64,000 nt of DNA from Pisolithus tinctorius. Taxonomy: Eukaryota > Basidiomycota > Agaricomycetes > Boletales > Pisolithaceae. The notes beneath the pieces were generated by a model. It was not told the origin of the DNA. It was given only the letters and a program-made list of their open reading frames with translations, and did no database searches. Every line of letters starts with the position of its first letter. The stretch's first letter is position 1. The stretch spans positions 62,001 through 126,000 of the forward strand of contig JANFAH010000070.1 of NCBI GenBank assembly GCA_024663395.1. The letters are read 5' to 3'. Below are positions 1-13,156 of the stretch, one piece after another. The position numbers and the translations under genes were made by a program.

Positions 1-667
1 TATGTCGAGCCGACGGGATTCCAAAGCAATGCCAATGGCCTAATAGCGCGATGAGAAAATGGGTATAGAGACGAAGGGTGATGTATCACCTGTTTGTACT
101 CCCCTTCATCTATGCACCGCTGGAATATGGTTTCTATAATGAACTGCAATCGAGCTTCAATCTTCGAACCGGAAGAAGCCTCGTTCGAGCACAAGTGAAT
201 GTATCTGTCAATTGCCTTGGCTAAGAGCCAAATATCATGTGTACGAATTATCAGAGAAAAGTAACATCGCAACTTACAAACAACAGTTTCCACATACTCC
301 TTTGCGTCATATGTTCGAGTCTCTGCCTGAAACGCGTTGCCTGCATCGAGGGCAAACGATAACGCCTCGTCGTACTCGCCGAGGTAGTAGTACACCTTGC
401 TTGCAAGCAGAGCAGCGATGTCACGGACTTCCTTTGGGAGCTCTTCAAACTCGTACAAGCTCTCGCTGAATTGCGAACGGGAGTCAGACAAGTTACAACA
501 TGTCCCTGGTGAAACACGCACATGAGGGCAATGTGTTCTGAAATTTCCGCCCAAAACTGAGGAACAAGCTGGTTTAAAGCCTTCAGAGCATGCTGCTTGA
601 ACACTATGTCCGGTTCCGAGAGCAATGCGAGCGCGCCAGCCGCTGATGAGTGAGCACGAACGACCAT
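1..667 (-). CDS. rpn2: 26S proteasome regulatory subunit Rpn2 (5' part, runs off the window)
   Basis: This is the N-terminal part of the large non-ATPase subunit Rpn2/PSMD1, a scaffold of the 19S proteasome base that holds Rpn1, Rpn13 and the lid. Exon 1 (667-522) encodes the near-invariant start with AHSSAAGALALLSEPD and VPQFWAEISEHIAL. An intron at 521-466 joins to ESLYEFEELPKEVRDIAALL and YYYLGEYDEALSFALDAGN. Two further introns, with donors gtaagt near 340 and gtgata near 90, lead into AIDRYIHLCSNEASSGSKIE and then AIGIALESRRLDI at the window edge. The order and residues match Rpn2 family N-termini. ATG at 667 is the natural start. The C-terminal toroid repeats lie outside the window. Confidence 0.95.
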
Positions 668-821
668 AATCGCGAATGTGGAGGACTTGCCAATGGCGTA
701 CGCGTCACCTTCCTACATAATAGACTTGAAGTCTTTCAAGCGGAGATAGTCGGACATTGAATCTACTCGACATGCCTTCCCGATGCCGTCCGCAATCCAA
801 AGTACTGCTTCATTCTCCACA

Positions 822-1420
822 ATGAACTTCCTGGCCAGGAACGCCGCTCGCGCAACCGTTCGCGCCATACCAAGAGGCTCGCGCAGATTCGCAGCTGATG
901 CAACAGGAGGCGATTATTTTGCCAAACGGCAGGCTGTTCAAGAACATGCCCAAGGCAAGGACCACAAAGCTCAATAGTTTTTTCATACTTGACTTACATT
1001 GCCAAAGCATCCACTGAACTTTGGCGTAAAATCAGGTATGTACTAATCGTTCTTGACGAAATCTTCTGCTGACCTTCCCTGTAGCTATTATGTTGCGTTC
1101 CCGTCGAGTACGTCGCGCAATTGATCGATATCATCGCGCTCACCAAACGTTAATTTAGTCGTTCTGTGTATGGCATGGGTATACAACGTCGAGCATGAGC
1201 ACCACGCCCACGAAGAGCATGAGAAAGAGCTGCATGGCGGGAAGCTGCCTGAACCTCCTGCTTATGAATACCTAAACCGTCGGGTGAAACCTTTCCCTTG
1301 GGGCAACAACTCGCTTTTCTTCAAAGCAGAGGTTCGTCGACGCAGCGCGTAATACACTGAATATGGGATGTGATTGACATTACTTCCCAGGTAAACAAGG
1401 ACATGAACCAGGAAGAGTAA
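822..1420 (+). CDS. cox13: Cytochrome c oxidase subunit VIa (Cox13), mitochondrial
   Basis: Small inner-membrane subunit of respiratory complex IV. The N-terminus MNFLARNAARATVR is a basic presequence. An in-frame ATG at 783 would add 13 residues, but 822 looks like the true start. Exons as read are 822-954, 1008-1035, 1085-1107, 1159-1331 and 1391-1420. Together they give STELWRKISYYVAFPS, a membrane segment ending WVYNVEHEHH, and the family signature PPAYEYLNRR with PFPWGNNSLFF. The protein ends in NQEE. The first intron (955-1007) uses a GC donor (AAG|gcaagg) and an ordinary AG acceptor preceded by a gacttac branch site. No GT donor keeps the frame there. Confidence 0.93.
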
Positions 1421-1569
1421 CTACTACCATACAGGTAGATGTGGATTTCTATTCCTTCCCTAACATGTGGCTCGCTCCTGGGACTTCGACCGACCTTGCT
1501 TTGTAACTTGTCGGTCAATATATTGCATCGAACATGCATCCCTGGCGCCAGTAAATAATCAACGTTGGA

Positions 1570-2319
1570 TTAGAAGACATGCCTGAATCGTTCGAATGCT
1601 GCTTTCTTGACCATCTTAGTAAAGGGAGATTCCGTCAGAACGTCAGTCAACCACCAACAGACATGCCAATATTGATCACAGTCAGATCCTCGGTCTTGTT
1701 GTGACTATGTATCAGGTTGAAAAGGTACTTTTTCGTCGGGCAAGTAGGCTATGAAGGGCACGTTGACCAGCATGACATCTTGCGATGATCCTGGTATTCA
1801 TCTCGTGGAATTGGTATGAGCGTGAGCGTGAGCTGTGATGGGCAGTGATGACGCCGGTACAGCTGGTAGCAAATGTGCAGGCTGTGCCGCCAGCAGAAGC
1901 GCTGACACTTCTAGCCATTCCACCGCAGCTGTACGATTAAATTTGTCGCGAGTGGAAGCCACTGGCTTGAGGTGTGAGCCGTGCGGGTTAGCATTAGATA
2001 CGTTCGTAGTCTCGATCGTTACATGGGTACCGTGGAATTGCGTCCGAGTGGATGCTCAGCTGGCGCTCACTGATAGTGTGCCAAGAAGCCGCCTGACAAC
2101 TGTCGGTGAGTCGGTGCAGAATATTCACGAGAAGGATATCACAACCGAAGACAACGGTGTGCCGGTGCACCGTCCGATGGTAGGTTAGGCCTCTGTCCCT
2201 CCGTAGCGGGTGAGGCGACCGATGTGAGATGTGCTATCACAGGATCTGCACGGACCATCCACGAGCACGATTCGCCCGTCTTCCTTTTGATATCGATCCA
2301 ATGAGAAATACAGCTCCAT
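1570..2319 (-). CDS. Possible unassigned gene, exon structure unresolved
   Basis: I do not recognise this gene. Several minus-strand stretches look coding. One starts at ATG 2319 (MELYFSLDRYQKEDGRIVLV and about 24 more residues). A middle part includes THVTIETTNVSNANPHG and DKFNRTAAVEWLEVSALLLA. The end reads MLVNVPFIAYLPDEK, then a 111-nt intron (gtacct to ctaag, branch gactgac), then MVKKAAFERFRHVF and a stop at 1570. I could not join all parts with consensus splice sites, so the region may be a decayed gene or my join may be wrong. The proposed start would leave only 83 bp to the divergent epimerase start. Confidence 0.35.
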
Positions 2320-2402
2320 GAAAGGAAGGGATGCCTCCTGTCAGACTGTCACTATTTAATCCGCACACCGTCTGAGCTTGCCTCCCACTCCACAAGACGA
2401 CA

Positions 2403-3471
2403 TGCCTCGTCCCATCATCTCTCCGTCCGTCCTCGCCTCAGATTTCGGCCAGTTGACTATAGAATGCAAGCGCATGATCAAAGGAGGAGCGGAATGGCTC
2501 CACATGGGTGCGCAATCTTATCTCAGTTGAATGACCGTGTAGCTGGATGCCTCTACCTGCTTGTACCACCCAGATGTCATGGACGGGTGCGTATTCGGTG
2601 TAGTTGCCGAAGACGGTGGCGCTCACACGCATTGCAGCCACTTTGTCCCGAACATTACCATAGGTTATTCTTATGGCAGCGGTCTCAGTAGCTCCCTCAC
2701 CCTTTTGCAACAGGCGCCCCCGTACTGTCTTGCGTGGCGAAAAGCGTTCCCGGCATTTTCATGGATTGTCATATGATGGTTGAACATCCAGAAAAGGTGG
2801 GGAACAGGATAACTGGTCGGAGTTACCATGTACTCATGATCTGCTGTTAGTGGGTCGATGACATTGCGGCAGCTGGCGGTTCTTTGTACTGCTTCCACAT
2901 CGAGGCAACCTGTACGTTCAATATGGTCTTCCTGCTCGATTTATTCACACACCCTTACGTCCGACCAAGCCGATCCCCTGTCCCTTATCAAGTTCGTCCG
3001 TGACAAAAACATGAAAGTAGGGGTAGCGATTTCCCCTGATACACCTTCGACTGCCATAACAGACGAAATAGGTCTAGCAGCGGATATGTTGTTAGTCATG
3101 ACGGTCTATCCTGGTGTGTAGAACCTCGATACGTCCAAGTCTTTTCATGCACAAACCATGGGTTATTAGGGCGTGGCGGGCAGAAATTTTTGGATCGCTG
3201 TGTGCCCAAAGTGGCAGAATTGCGTGCCCGATTTCCTAACAAGGATATTGAGGTTGATGGCGGGGTCGGACCCAAGACTGTACAGAGTTGCGCAGAGGCA
3301 GGTACGTCTGCCTAATCTCTTGGACAGGCTTTGGCAACGAAGTTCACTTCGCACTCAGGAAGCAACGTCATAGTAGCGGGGACTGCTATCTTCCATGCTG
3401 GCAATCCGGAAGAAGTCATCACGGCCTTGAAGAATGCCGTTATTACGGCACAGGCAAACAACTCTGTCTGA
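2403..3471 (+). CDS. rpe1: Ribulose-phosphate 3-epimerase
   Basis: Interconverts ribulose 5-phosphate and xylulose 5-phosphate in the non-oxidative pentose phosphate pathway (cytosolic TIM barrel). Eight exons are read: 2403-2507, 2574-2586, 2638-2663, 2714-2796, 2851-2911, 2970-3113, 3170-3301 and 3359-3471. They spell IISPSVLASDFGQL, then VMDGHFVPNITIG, a CHMMVEHPEKW segment with metal and substrate ligands, HIEAT, VGVAISPDTP, VMTVYPGRGGQKF, EVDGGVGPKTV and NVIVAGTAIF, all family landmarks. Exon 2 is only 13 nt and carries most of DVMDG. The protein ends AQANNSV. The stop lies about 20 bp before an arm of a mobile-element family, so the 3' UTR probably includes it. Confidence 0.95.
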
Positions 3472-3490
3472 TTGATAATTGTGGACTGAG

Positions 3491-3590
3491 TATATGACGC
3501 TGCATCTGTAACATTAAACAAACAATAAATAGATGGTCGCGCAACTTTTGTGGGATAAATTCCTGCACAACTTTTCAGTACCATCTCCGT
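3491..3590 (+). repeat. Degenerate solo arm of the MITE family
   Basis: This stretch (tatgacgctgcatctgtaac onward, through the aaacaaaca motif to a gcgcaacttttgtg segment) matches the terminal arm of the intact element at 3816-4448. It has several changes and extends past the 69-bp repeat into the sub-terminal part. It begins 20 bp after the epimerase stop codon. No matching right end belonging to it is clear, so it is either a fragment or one end of an older, disrupted copy. Confidence 0.7.
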
Positions 3591-3810
3591 GAAAAATGAG
3601 GATTATCATTTCGAAACTTGGGGGCACTCCAGCAGCAATACGGTGCGCCAGTAAAATGATTCGAAGGCCTTGGCTGTGGAAGTATGGACTCAGGATGTTG
3701 GAGAGCGATGCTTGCTCTTGTCGCATGAAGAGGATCTCAATCACCACACAGCTTGGGGACTGGCAGTTAGTATTTAATCCATAAGCCTTTCTAAAGTTGC
3801 ACATCCAAGG

Positions 3811-3815
3811 TAATG
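3811..3815 (+). repeat. Left target-site duplication TAATG
   Basis: TAATG directly abuts the left terminal inverted repeat and is repeated in the same orientation directly after the right one at 4449-4453. Confidence 0.75.
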
Positions 3816-4448
3816 ACTATGACGCTGCATCTGTAACATTAAACAAACAAAAATAAAACAGCCGATTGCGCGACTTTTGCAGTAATGCGCAGAAAATTTG
3901 CAGGTGGCTGTGCCCACAGCTACTGACTAAGCAGGGCACATGCACGGGGGAGCGAGTGAGTCAGGGCTACACGCACTCCTCGCCCGTTCCTCGGGACTCG
4001 TTTCGATGCTACTGTACATAACCCATGTAATAATGGGTATTTTTGCCAAGAAACGGGCCCAAATTCGCTAGGCCAGTGATGACTTGTGGCACGGAGTGCG
4101 GTCACATGAATTTGCAGGTGGCGATGCCGTGGGAATTTCCTGAAGAAGCAATCCCGCCTGGTGGCGGGAGGGGCGGGGGAGGGGGTGAGCGTTCGAGCGG
4201 GCCCTGTGGGGCATCACGGCCTCGTGGATTGGGCGGGATGACTGTGGAGGGTGCCGACGAACTGTGTTCGCGTCCTGCCTATTTTTATCTATTGTATCTG
4301 CCCTCCTAGCTAGTGCAAAGTGGTGCAAGGTGGCTGTGTTAAAAATTATGCAGGGGTAGTATAAAAAGTTGCGCAGGAGTACTGCAAAAGTCGCGCAATC
4401 AGCTGTTTTATTTTTGTTTGTTTAATGTTACAGATGCAGCGTCATAGT
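3816..4448. mobile_element. MITE-like non-autonomous DNA element, 633 bp, 69-bp TIRs
   Basis: Left arm 3816-3884 and right arm 4380-4448 are inverted copies with 68 of 69 bases identical by eye. They begin actatgacgctgcatctgta and reach gacttttgcagta. The element is flanked on both sides by TAATG (3811-3815 and 4449-4453), a credible 5-bp target-site duplication. The interior has GC-rich and G-rich blocks, and no open frame with recognisable transposase features. Subterminal sequences also resemble each other (ggtggctgtg motif). The TIRs are near-identical, so insertion looks recent. The superfamily cannot be assigned from the sequence alone. Confidence 0.88.
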
Positions 4449-4475
4449 TAATGTTGCACATGCAGCGTTGTGTTT
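4449..4475 (+). repeat. Right TSD plus a second, diverged copy of the element end
   Basis: After the right TIR ends, the sequence taatgttgcacatgcagcgt closely repeats the last part of that TIR (taatgttacagatgcagcgt). This gives a head-to-tail duplicate of the terminus. It includes the TAATG duplication. It may be what remains of an older copy into which the intact element inserted. Confidence 0.55.
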
Positions 4476-4778
4476 CAAGCCTTCAAATGCTCGTGCATAA
4501 AGCTAAAGACCATTAAAATCGGCTACGTTAAGACCTAAGCAAGTCCTATGGTTTCGGCATCCTCCACCGGCTGTCTATGACGGTCCGCAAAGATATACAC
4601 GACAAGTTATAATCATCTGAAAGGTATACGTCGCGGCCTGTTTGAGGTCCTAATCCAACAATAGAAAGAGTGGCAAATTCTGTGTTCTTAAGGTATTGAA
4701 GAACAGTGATATCGGGCCAAGATCGATTGACCAAACGTGAAAGCACGAAGCAAAAGCACTCGGAGCTCGGGTTTAACG

Positions 4779-7260
4779 TTACCATTGAAGCCATTCGCCG
4801 TACATGTTTGGTCTTTCGTTTCGGATGTATGCTTCAAAGGTCCGCTTAAGAACAGTCGCCCAATCGAGGTCTCTTTTATCATCAGCAACTTTGTCCACCC
4901 ATTCTTCGGGGTCGATATCAGGCATTGCAGCAGCACGGGCTGCCTTCTCGCCAGCAGAAAACCTTGGGCCAAGATCTGGCCAATTGCGCGAAGGATCGAA
5001 AGGCTTCCACCTGACAGTGCCAATTGGATGATGTACTCATGAATCTGGATCGATACGCACCAGAAGTTATGGAAGTGATAGGAATACGCCCCACGGAAAA
5101 AACCATCAAACCCTAATGCCTGAGGTTGTGCACTCGACTGCGCTGGAGTGTCGAAGAAGTCGGCGAACCTGAAACAAATAAATTAGCGGGTAGCTCATTG
5201 GGAAGGCACAAGGCATTACTCAGTGAAGTAAGGCTGGGGTGGTCTCTCGCGTTGGAATACTTCGGTGTTAAGCCATGCTGAGTCAAACAGTGCATCTGGA
5301 AGGCGTAACAACAGTCCTTCAAGGTGTGCATCCTTTGTGTACCGAGAAACCGTCATAGGATGGAAGTCAAGACCATTCCTAAGAGCCGTACGGAAAAGGA
5401 ACGACCCCAGGGCTGAATTCTTGTTCATGCGAAGCACAGCAGTGTTGTACTTCTTCAGGCGGGACCATCGATAAGCAAAAGCACCCTTCCAGCCCCACAG
5501 TTCCTCCCAGTCTCGTAAAAAGATGGTATCTGCATCGAGATAGATACCACCGAACCTGTGACATAAGACGAAACGCGCCATATCGGACAAGATAACGGAG
5601 AGGCGGTCGTAGGAAGACGAGGACTTGGAGCCCAAGCGATTTAGCATGTCGTCTTCATCTGACTTATCACCACCAGTAGCTGACGGCTTGGCGTCAACGT
5701 TCGTGGCGTTGCTCGCTTCCTCGACTATACTTGAGGAAGTTTGCTGCTTTTCGACGGGAACGTTGATGATGTGGCCGCCGGAATTAAATAGCGTTTCTCT
5801 GAGTTCGCGCCATTCGTTTTTGATCTCTGGAACTCCGTCGAGCTGCTCCGTGGTATTCCAAAGTTTGAATTTAATCACGTCCTTAAACCGCGGGTGCAAG
5901 AAGGGAGCTGCCCAAGGATTCGTTTTGAGTTGATCGAACATATCGCCGAGTGCATTTGGATTGGGTATGGAAGCTGCAGGGCCTGGGTTAATCCATAGCC
6001 AGAACTCCGGTCTGCAGACGTTTGGCTCCGAGCCATCTTTGAGGTGAAGACCAAGGTTCTGAGTAAAGAGGAAGGATAGAAGAGCAAGGTAGGGCTTGTC
6101 GGTAAACGGACCAGTCCAAAAGAGATGGAAAATGCGAGGGTTCTCTGGGTCGCAGGGCGATGGAAGACTCGAATACGGGGTATGTTGTAAAGTAGGTCGA
6201 AGTTCTAGTGGAGGCTCCCATTCTACACCACGCTTTTTGATGAGGCCCGCATTGGGGTCTTGGATGCCCGTGGACTGGAGGGGTCGAGGTGCCATTACGT
6301 TACCCAAGGACATCTGAGCAGGTTCGGTGAAATTCTCGCGATCCTGCTCCATATAGATGTATTTCCACTCGTCCATTTTTCCTCGCCGGACATGATTGCC
6401 ATTATCGAGGCCAGCGCCCACTCGTAAAACTTCTAGACAATCACGCACATACTTGATTGTGATAAGCACAGTGTATCAGTGTTGTGAGCCTGTAGGACCT
6501 ACTTTGTTCTGCGAAAAGTCGCAATGGTCCATGACACTGTCCAAGTCAGCAACCGAACCAGGAACGGGGCGAGGGGGGTATGCAACACCGGGAGGTTGGC
6601 CCTGCAAATCAAGGTAGACGCGTCGCGGACCATCACCACGCGTTGTAGTGGACACGGGTCCCGGAGGAGGTCTGAAGCGTGAGGGTAGGGATGGAGCTTT
6701 TCGCGGGGGGAGGGCAGGATTGAGGGGAGGCTCCGTCAGCCCTATTTGTTCGGGAACTTGTAGAAATGAGTTGATTGAGGTGGTGATAATGCAAGAAGGT
6801 CATGGGACTCACTCTCGCGTTTGCTTGGGTAGTGACCACCGGAAATTTCCCACTTCCATATGCGCTGCAAATCTTCGCGACCAAAGACGAGGGTAGATGG
6901 CTCACCAAAGTTTGGCGTCCACTGCTTTTCCTCAGGTCCGAACCGCCGTGCAAATGAGAGGACGGCGAAGACGGAAATGATGACAAGGAAGCAAAGTACC
7001 ATTGGGCCGCGTCTACGGACGAAGCGAGAAATACCCAGATGGTGGACGCGACTGAGGTTTGGCATATAAAGACGCAGACGGCGGGTGCGAACGCCGGGGA
7101 TAGCAACAGTAACGGGTACCACCCATGACATAGACCGACCGTGTCTGTTCATTTTCTCCTGGACTGCCGAAGAATAAGTGGGAAGGCCATTGGAAAGACG
7201 GGTTTTCTCTGGATAACCATTGGCCCGTTGCGGGGTAGAGAAGTAGCTGGAGATGGCCAT
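4779..7260 (-). CDS. GT32-type glycosyltransferase (DXD), type II Golgi membrane protein
   Basis: Predicted Golgi glycosyltransferase of the Gly_transf_sug/GT32 kind (Och1-like fold). Exons: 7260-6813, 6756-6503, 6451-5220, 5168-5061 and 5010-4779. About 85 cytosolic residues precede one membrane anchor (MVLCFLVIISVFAVLSFA). After a proline-rich stem come the catalytic parts: PRIFHLFWTGPF, a region ending MARFVLCHRFGGIYLDADTI with the metal-binding DAD, and WGWKGAFAYRW. The C-terminus has the aromatic block SYHFHNFWWKPFDPSRNWP and ends MYGEWLQW. The acidic Ser-rich insert before the DXD region (SNATNVDAKPSATGGDKSDE) looks disordered. The acceptor sugar and the linkage made cannot be told from the sequence. 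Confidence 0.85.
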
Positions 7261-7561
7261 TCAGCCCAGCGAACGGCGAGGACACCGTCGTATGTGCGGT
7301 GAAAGGAGACCTGGTGTAAAATCTGGTTGCTAACCGAAGTGTAAGACCGACAATATCGTGCGAACAAACTACTTCGCCGCAGTCGCACAGCCAATACACT
7401 TTTCCCTAAGTACGTGTCATCATCGTCGGAATGTTTGAAACTTAATCGCGGCCCCAACGAACCACTGGGTCTCAAATCTATTCTGCCAAGCTATGGTAGA
7501 CTGTACATCATTGCAGGCTTCTAAGGAGAAATAATGCGTTCATCTTCATACAATTCCCAGC
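7261..7561. other. Intergenic: GT32 promoter and pyruvate kinase 3' end
   Basis: No supportable gene. Both flanking genes are on the minus strand, so this 301-bp stretch must hold the pyruvate kinase 3' UTR and the GT32 promoter. Confidence 0.6.
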
Positions 7562-9861
<2,300 letters not shown>

Positions 9862-10506
9862 GGAGGATGATTTTTGAGCGGAACGATGCGGCTGGGTGAG
9901 ATGGAGACTGCGATGGATAAGGGAGTCAGCTCTGGTGCGAACTGCGGAGTGGAAAAAAGAAAGGAGGGAGGCCATATATAAGATATACATATACCAGTAC
10001 CTCTCTCTCGAAACGCTTGGTTGGGGACGGGAAGGGACGCTAGTACTTACCCGACGATGATGGTGGTCCAGGACAAGTTAAGATTAGCGTAAGATTGTTA
10101 TCAATCTATGTACCTCCGTACTAACGTCGGATGGATCAGTGCAAATTAAGGCCTGTGCCAAACGTTGGACCAGCCATCCAATCCTTTCATTAATTTGTGT
10201 TGACTTGTCATCTGCCAAGTTGACACCCCAACGTTCCATCCCATCACACGTTCCACGGGCAGACTCATCGGCGGTAGTGTAACGGCAATACGACATAAAT
10301 CTGCTTGGCAACTAATAAAAAATCATCCACGCCGAGGTATGAAAGTATATGAAACAAGAACCAGATAGTAATAATAGGATGTGCACAACAAAACAATTCT
10401 CACTGAGGTGGCTATCAAGCTTAGCAGTGTCCAAAGCAAACACGATGACACTGACAACAAGAATGAAAAGCGACATGATAACCCAAATGGAACGAACCAA
10501 ATATCT
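9862..10506. other. Intergenic: pyruvate kinase promoter and CSL 3' flank
   Basis: A 645-bp gap between two minus-strand genes. Apart from the TATA/CT-rich region next to pyruvate kinase I see no coding sequence. The short open frames near 10084-10500 have no recognisable features. Confidence 0.6.
9974..9981 (-). promoter_or_regulatory. Candidate TATA box of pyruvate kinase
   Basis: On the minus strand TTATATAT lies about 115 bp before the start codon. It is followed by a pyrimidine-rich tract (cctccctcctttcttttttc) of the kind that surrounds transcription starts of highly expressed fungal glycolytic genes. Position and composition are seen; function is inferred. Confidence 0.5.
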
Positions 10507-13038
10507 TCACATGACTCTCAACGTCCAGCCGTGCAGACCGCCATCCGCAGTCGCAGCCGTCGCAGCAGCCTGGGCCGCAGCTAGCCAGTTAGGGTCCGCT
10601 GTAGCTCCACCAGGGGGTGACAGAACGTGCCCCGGAGCCATAACGCCGAGATCCATTGATTGAAACACGTTCTCACATGTAATCGTTCGCCCGGAGTGGT
10701 ACCCCACACCGTCATACGCTCTGATAAACAACAGGGGAAGACTTCTGCCCGCAATCGTTGGCAATGAGGCACTTGTTGAAACTTGCGAACCGCTCGCAGC
10801 CGTACCGTCCACTTGCCCACCACTTCTGGCATCCGTGCCCGGTGGCGACATGTGGGGGCCGCCGCCGCCTGGAGTCAGCCCATTCGGCGACATGACATCT
10901 TCTTGTAGCGCCTTTATAACTTCGGCTAACGATGGCATATCCACAGTGACAATCGTATGCAGTGGCTGTGTGACGTATCTCCCGGGGGACACTGGGGCAG
11001 GTACAGCAACACCTGCTTCACTTGTGGAAGGCATTTCTAGTGAGTGTCCAGGGACACCACCACCGAATGATGCGACATTCGTGAGCGGACCTGGTGAAGA
11101 TGCTGGAAAGAATCGGGCTCGCAGCGGTCCTATATTGCCAAGGTAAACAGCGAGTGGTTGTTGTGAATGTGTCTTAGGGTCATCATAAAAGAAGTGCGAG
11201 ACGGCCATTTCCAACGAATTGTTGGCAGCACGATAAACTGGCGCGGTGAAGAGTGTGGGGAAAGGAGTTATGGGCATTTCAGGTATAGAGTTGTTCTGAC
11301 CAAATGCATCAAAGAACGTGTACTGAAATTTCGCTACGCAACAGTAGATTAGCCAAGATTCGCATTGATGGCAAAAACATACATATGCCGACTATGGTCC
11401 AGCATAAATAGTCGTCGACTTCGTCGGACAGTATCCGCACACCTTCTTTTACTTCTTCTCTGACACGAGGCGCTTGGAAGATCAGAGGGTGTGTTCCGCC
11501 TTGCGAGGTGACCCCAGGAGTAGATGGGGATACCACGCCTGGAGCGCCAGGGATAGGCCCTGCGGCGGACAGATAATGTCTAGAACCGTCAGCGTTCACT
11601 CTTTGAAGAGCTATCTTTTGCATCTGACTAACGGGCCCTCCATCTTCGGGCGAGACCCGACCCTTGTCGACCTTGCGTATGATAAGGGGAGATGTTGCGA
11701 TGTTGGATAGTGAATCGGATAACACGATTTCACAGCCATACGTCACTGGCTGTGGGCCGCCTGGTATGGCCAACGGTCCGCGAAGGTGATCGTAAGCATC
11801 GAAGTGTGATACAGTTCCGGTCACGTGAGGACGTACCATGTGGTGGCGGGGCGTCATCTGGGCGCCGAACGACGTTGACGTTGAATGCCGACCAAGCAGA
11901 GTTACTGGCACACAATTGACTGGACTCAATCGTCATGTATTTCGTGCGAACGGTCTGAGAGTTGATGCGATTGAAGAGGGAAACTGGACCACCAGCAAGG
12001 ATGCACGAAGAAATGTTACGTGTCTTGGCAGTCTTCTTTGATGGCTTAGATATAATTGTTACAGGAGCTGAATCAAAGGTAGCCCAAACTCGGCCGGGCG
12101 CTGCTTCGTTGCTATCCCCGGACACAGACGGGGGTGGATCCACGATATCGAGAGAAAGCAAGAAACTCTTGGCTTTGGCAGTACCGGTTACATGGAGAAA
12201 CTTGAAACTGCCAGTCATGTTGTTGTCAAGAACGGTCTTTTGATCATGGGAGCGGTCCCCTTGTTCGGAGACGACTGCCATGGCCAGTTGCTGGGAACGC
12301 ATCTGCCATACAGGGCCCTGGATATGGACAACTGGAGGTGGGCAGAGAAAGCGTTTTTCGCTGCCGTATGATTTCTGGGCTACTGCCGCGTGAAGACACA
12401 TGACCGTTGTCATCGGCATGACGCGAGTCGGGTCTTGGGAGACATGGTTGCGCACAGTACGGCGAATCTTTGGATGGGGGTCGTCCTGCTCGGACTCGTC
12501 TAGTTTTCGCTTGCCGTTCTTAATGCTTTGGGACTTGGAGACGCGGTGACAGGTGAGCGGTCGCTCCGGATGATTAAGCGCCGGTGGATGGACATACCTG
12601 GGAGACGAGGGTGGTGTGTTGGGGAGGTGCGGATACGGAGGGGATGACCCATGAGTGGTGGAGGTCTTGTTGCTGCAGGACCTTGTCCTTTGAATTTGCA
12701 GCGAGGATGGACTGAATGGACGCGTTTGGATCTGGATTTGAGAGCACGGAAGGGGGAGCGGCCGCGAGAGAGGGGTGAGGGAGTTGAGGGGTGCCATTGG
12801 AGGTGGACGGCTGGGGGATGTGCTGCTGCTGTTCGGTGTTAGTGGAGGAGGACGAGTCCACAAGTAGATTTGGGGAGAGCTGGGAGGGCGAGGACGGGTG
12901 GGGGGACTCGCTCTTGTTGTGGAGGGGCTGAGGCTGTTGTACGTGGGCGTCGAGCTGTGCTGAGTCGGGCATCTGGCCGTGTGGGGAGGATGCGAAGGGG
13001 TGGAACGTCCTCATAATAAACTTCCCGCCAGGGATCAC
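10507..13038 (-). CDS. CSL (CBF1/RBP-Jk/Suppressor of Hairless/LAG-1) family transcription factor
   Basis: Fungal member of the CSL DNA-binding family, which reads GTGRGAA-like sites in the nucleus. Four exons are read. The N-terminal 150 residues are Pro/Ser/Gln-rich and disordered. The Rel-like part shows a basic KNGKRKLDE stretch, KSYGSEKRFLCPPPVVHIQG and TGTAKAKSFLLSLDIV, then VTIISKPSKKTAKTRNISSC, GGPVSLFNRINSQTVRTKYM and the beta-trefoil start. Later come LIIRKVDKGRVSPEDGGPVS, a long insertion-rich stretch, and DDYLCWTIVG. The C-terminal domain has AKFQYTFFDAF-like sequence (read as SKFQYTFFDAF across the splice) and LPLLFIRAYDGVGYHSG. The protein ends GGLHGWTLRVM. Fungi have no Notch, so regulation must differ from animals. 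The start could also be the internal Met at about residue 8. Confidence 0.9.
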
Positions 13039-13156
13039 TTAACAAGCTCACTCGTGCTCACTGCCAGCTGTGGGAACGAAGAGCGAGAGGTGGGAAAAAA
13101 AAACACACACACAGGAGGCCCGTGAGAACTCGCATTATAAATACGGCACAAACATA

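Noticed and set aside
1835..2188. Plus-strand open frame of 117 codons
   Set aside because: No family features. The minus strand looks more coding, so I treated this as a shadow, with low certainty.
3302..3358. An extra ALATKFTSHS segment in the epimerase
   Set aside because: It is open but cannot be joined in phase, and the family goes directly from the EAG to NVIVAG part. It belongs to the intron.
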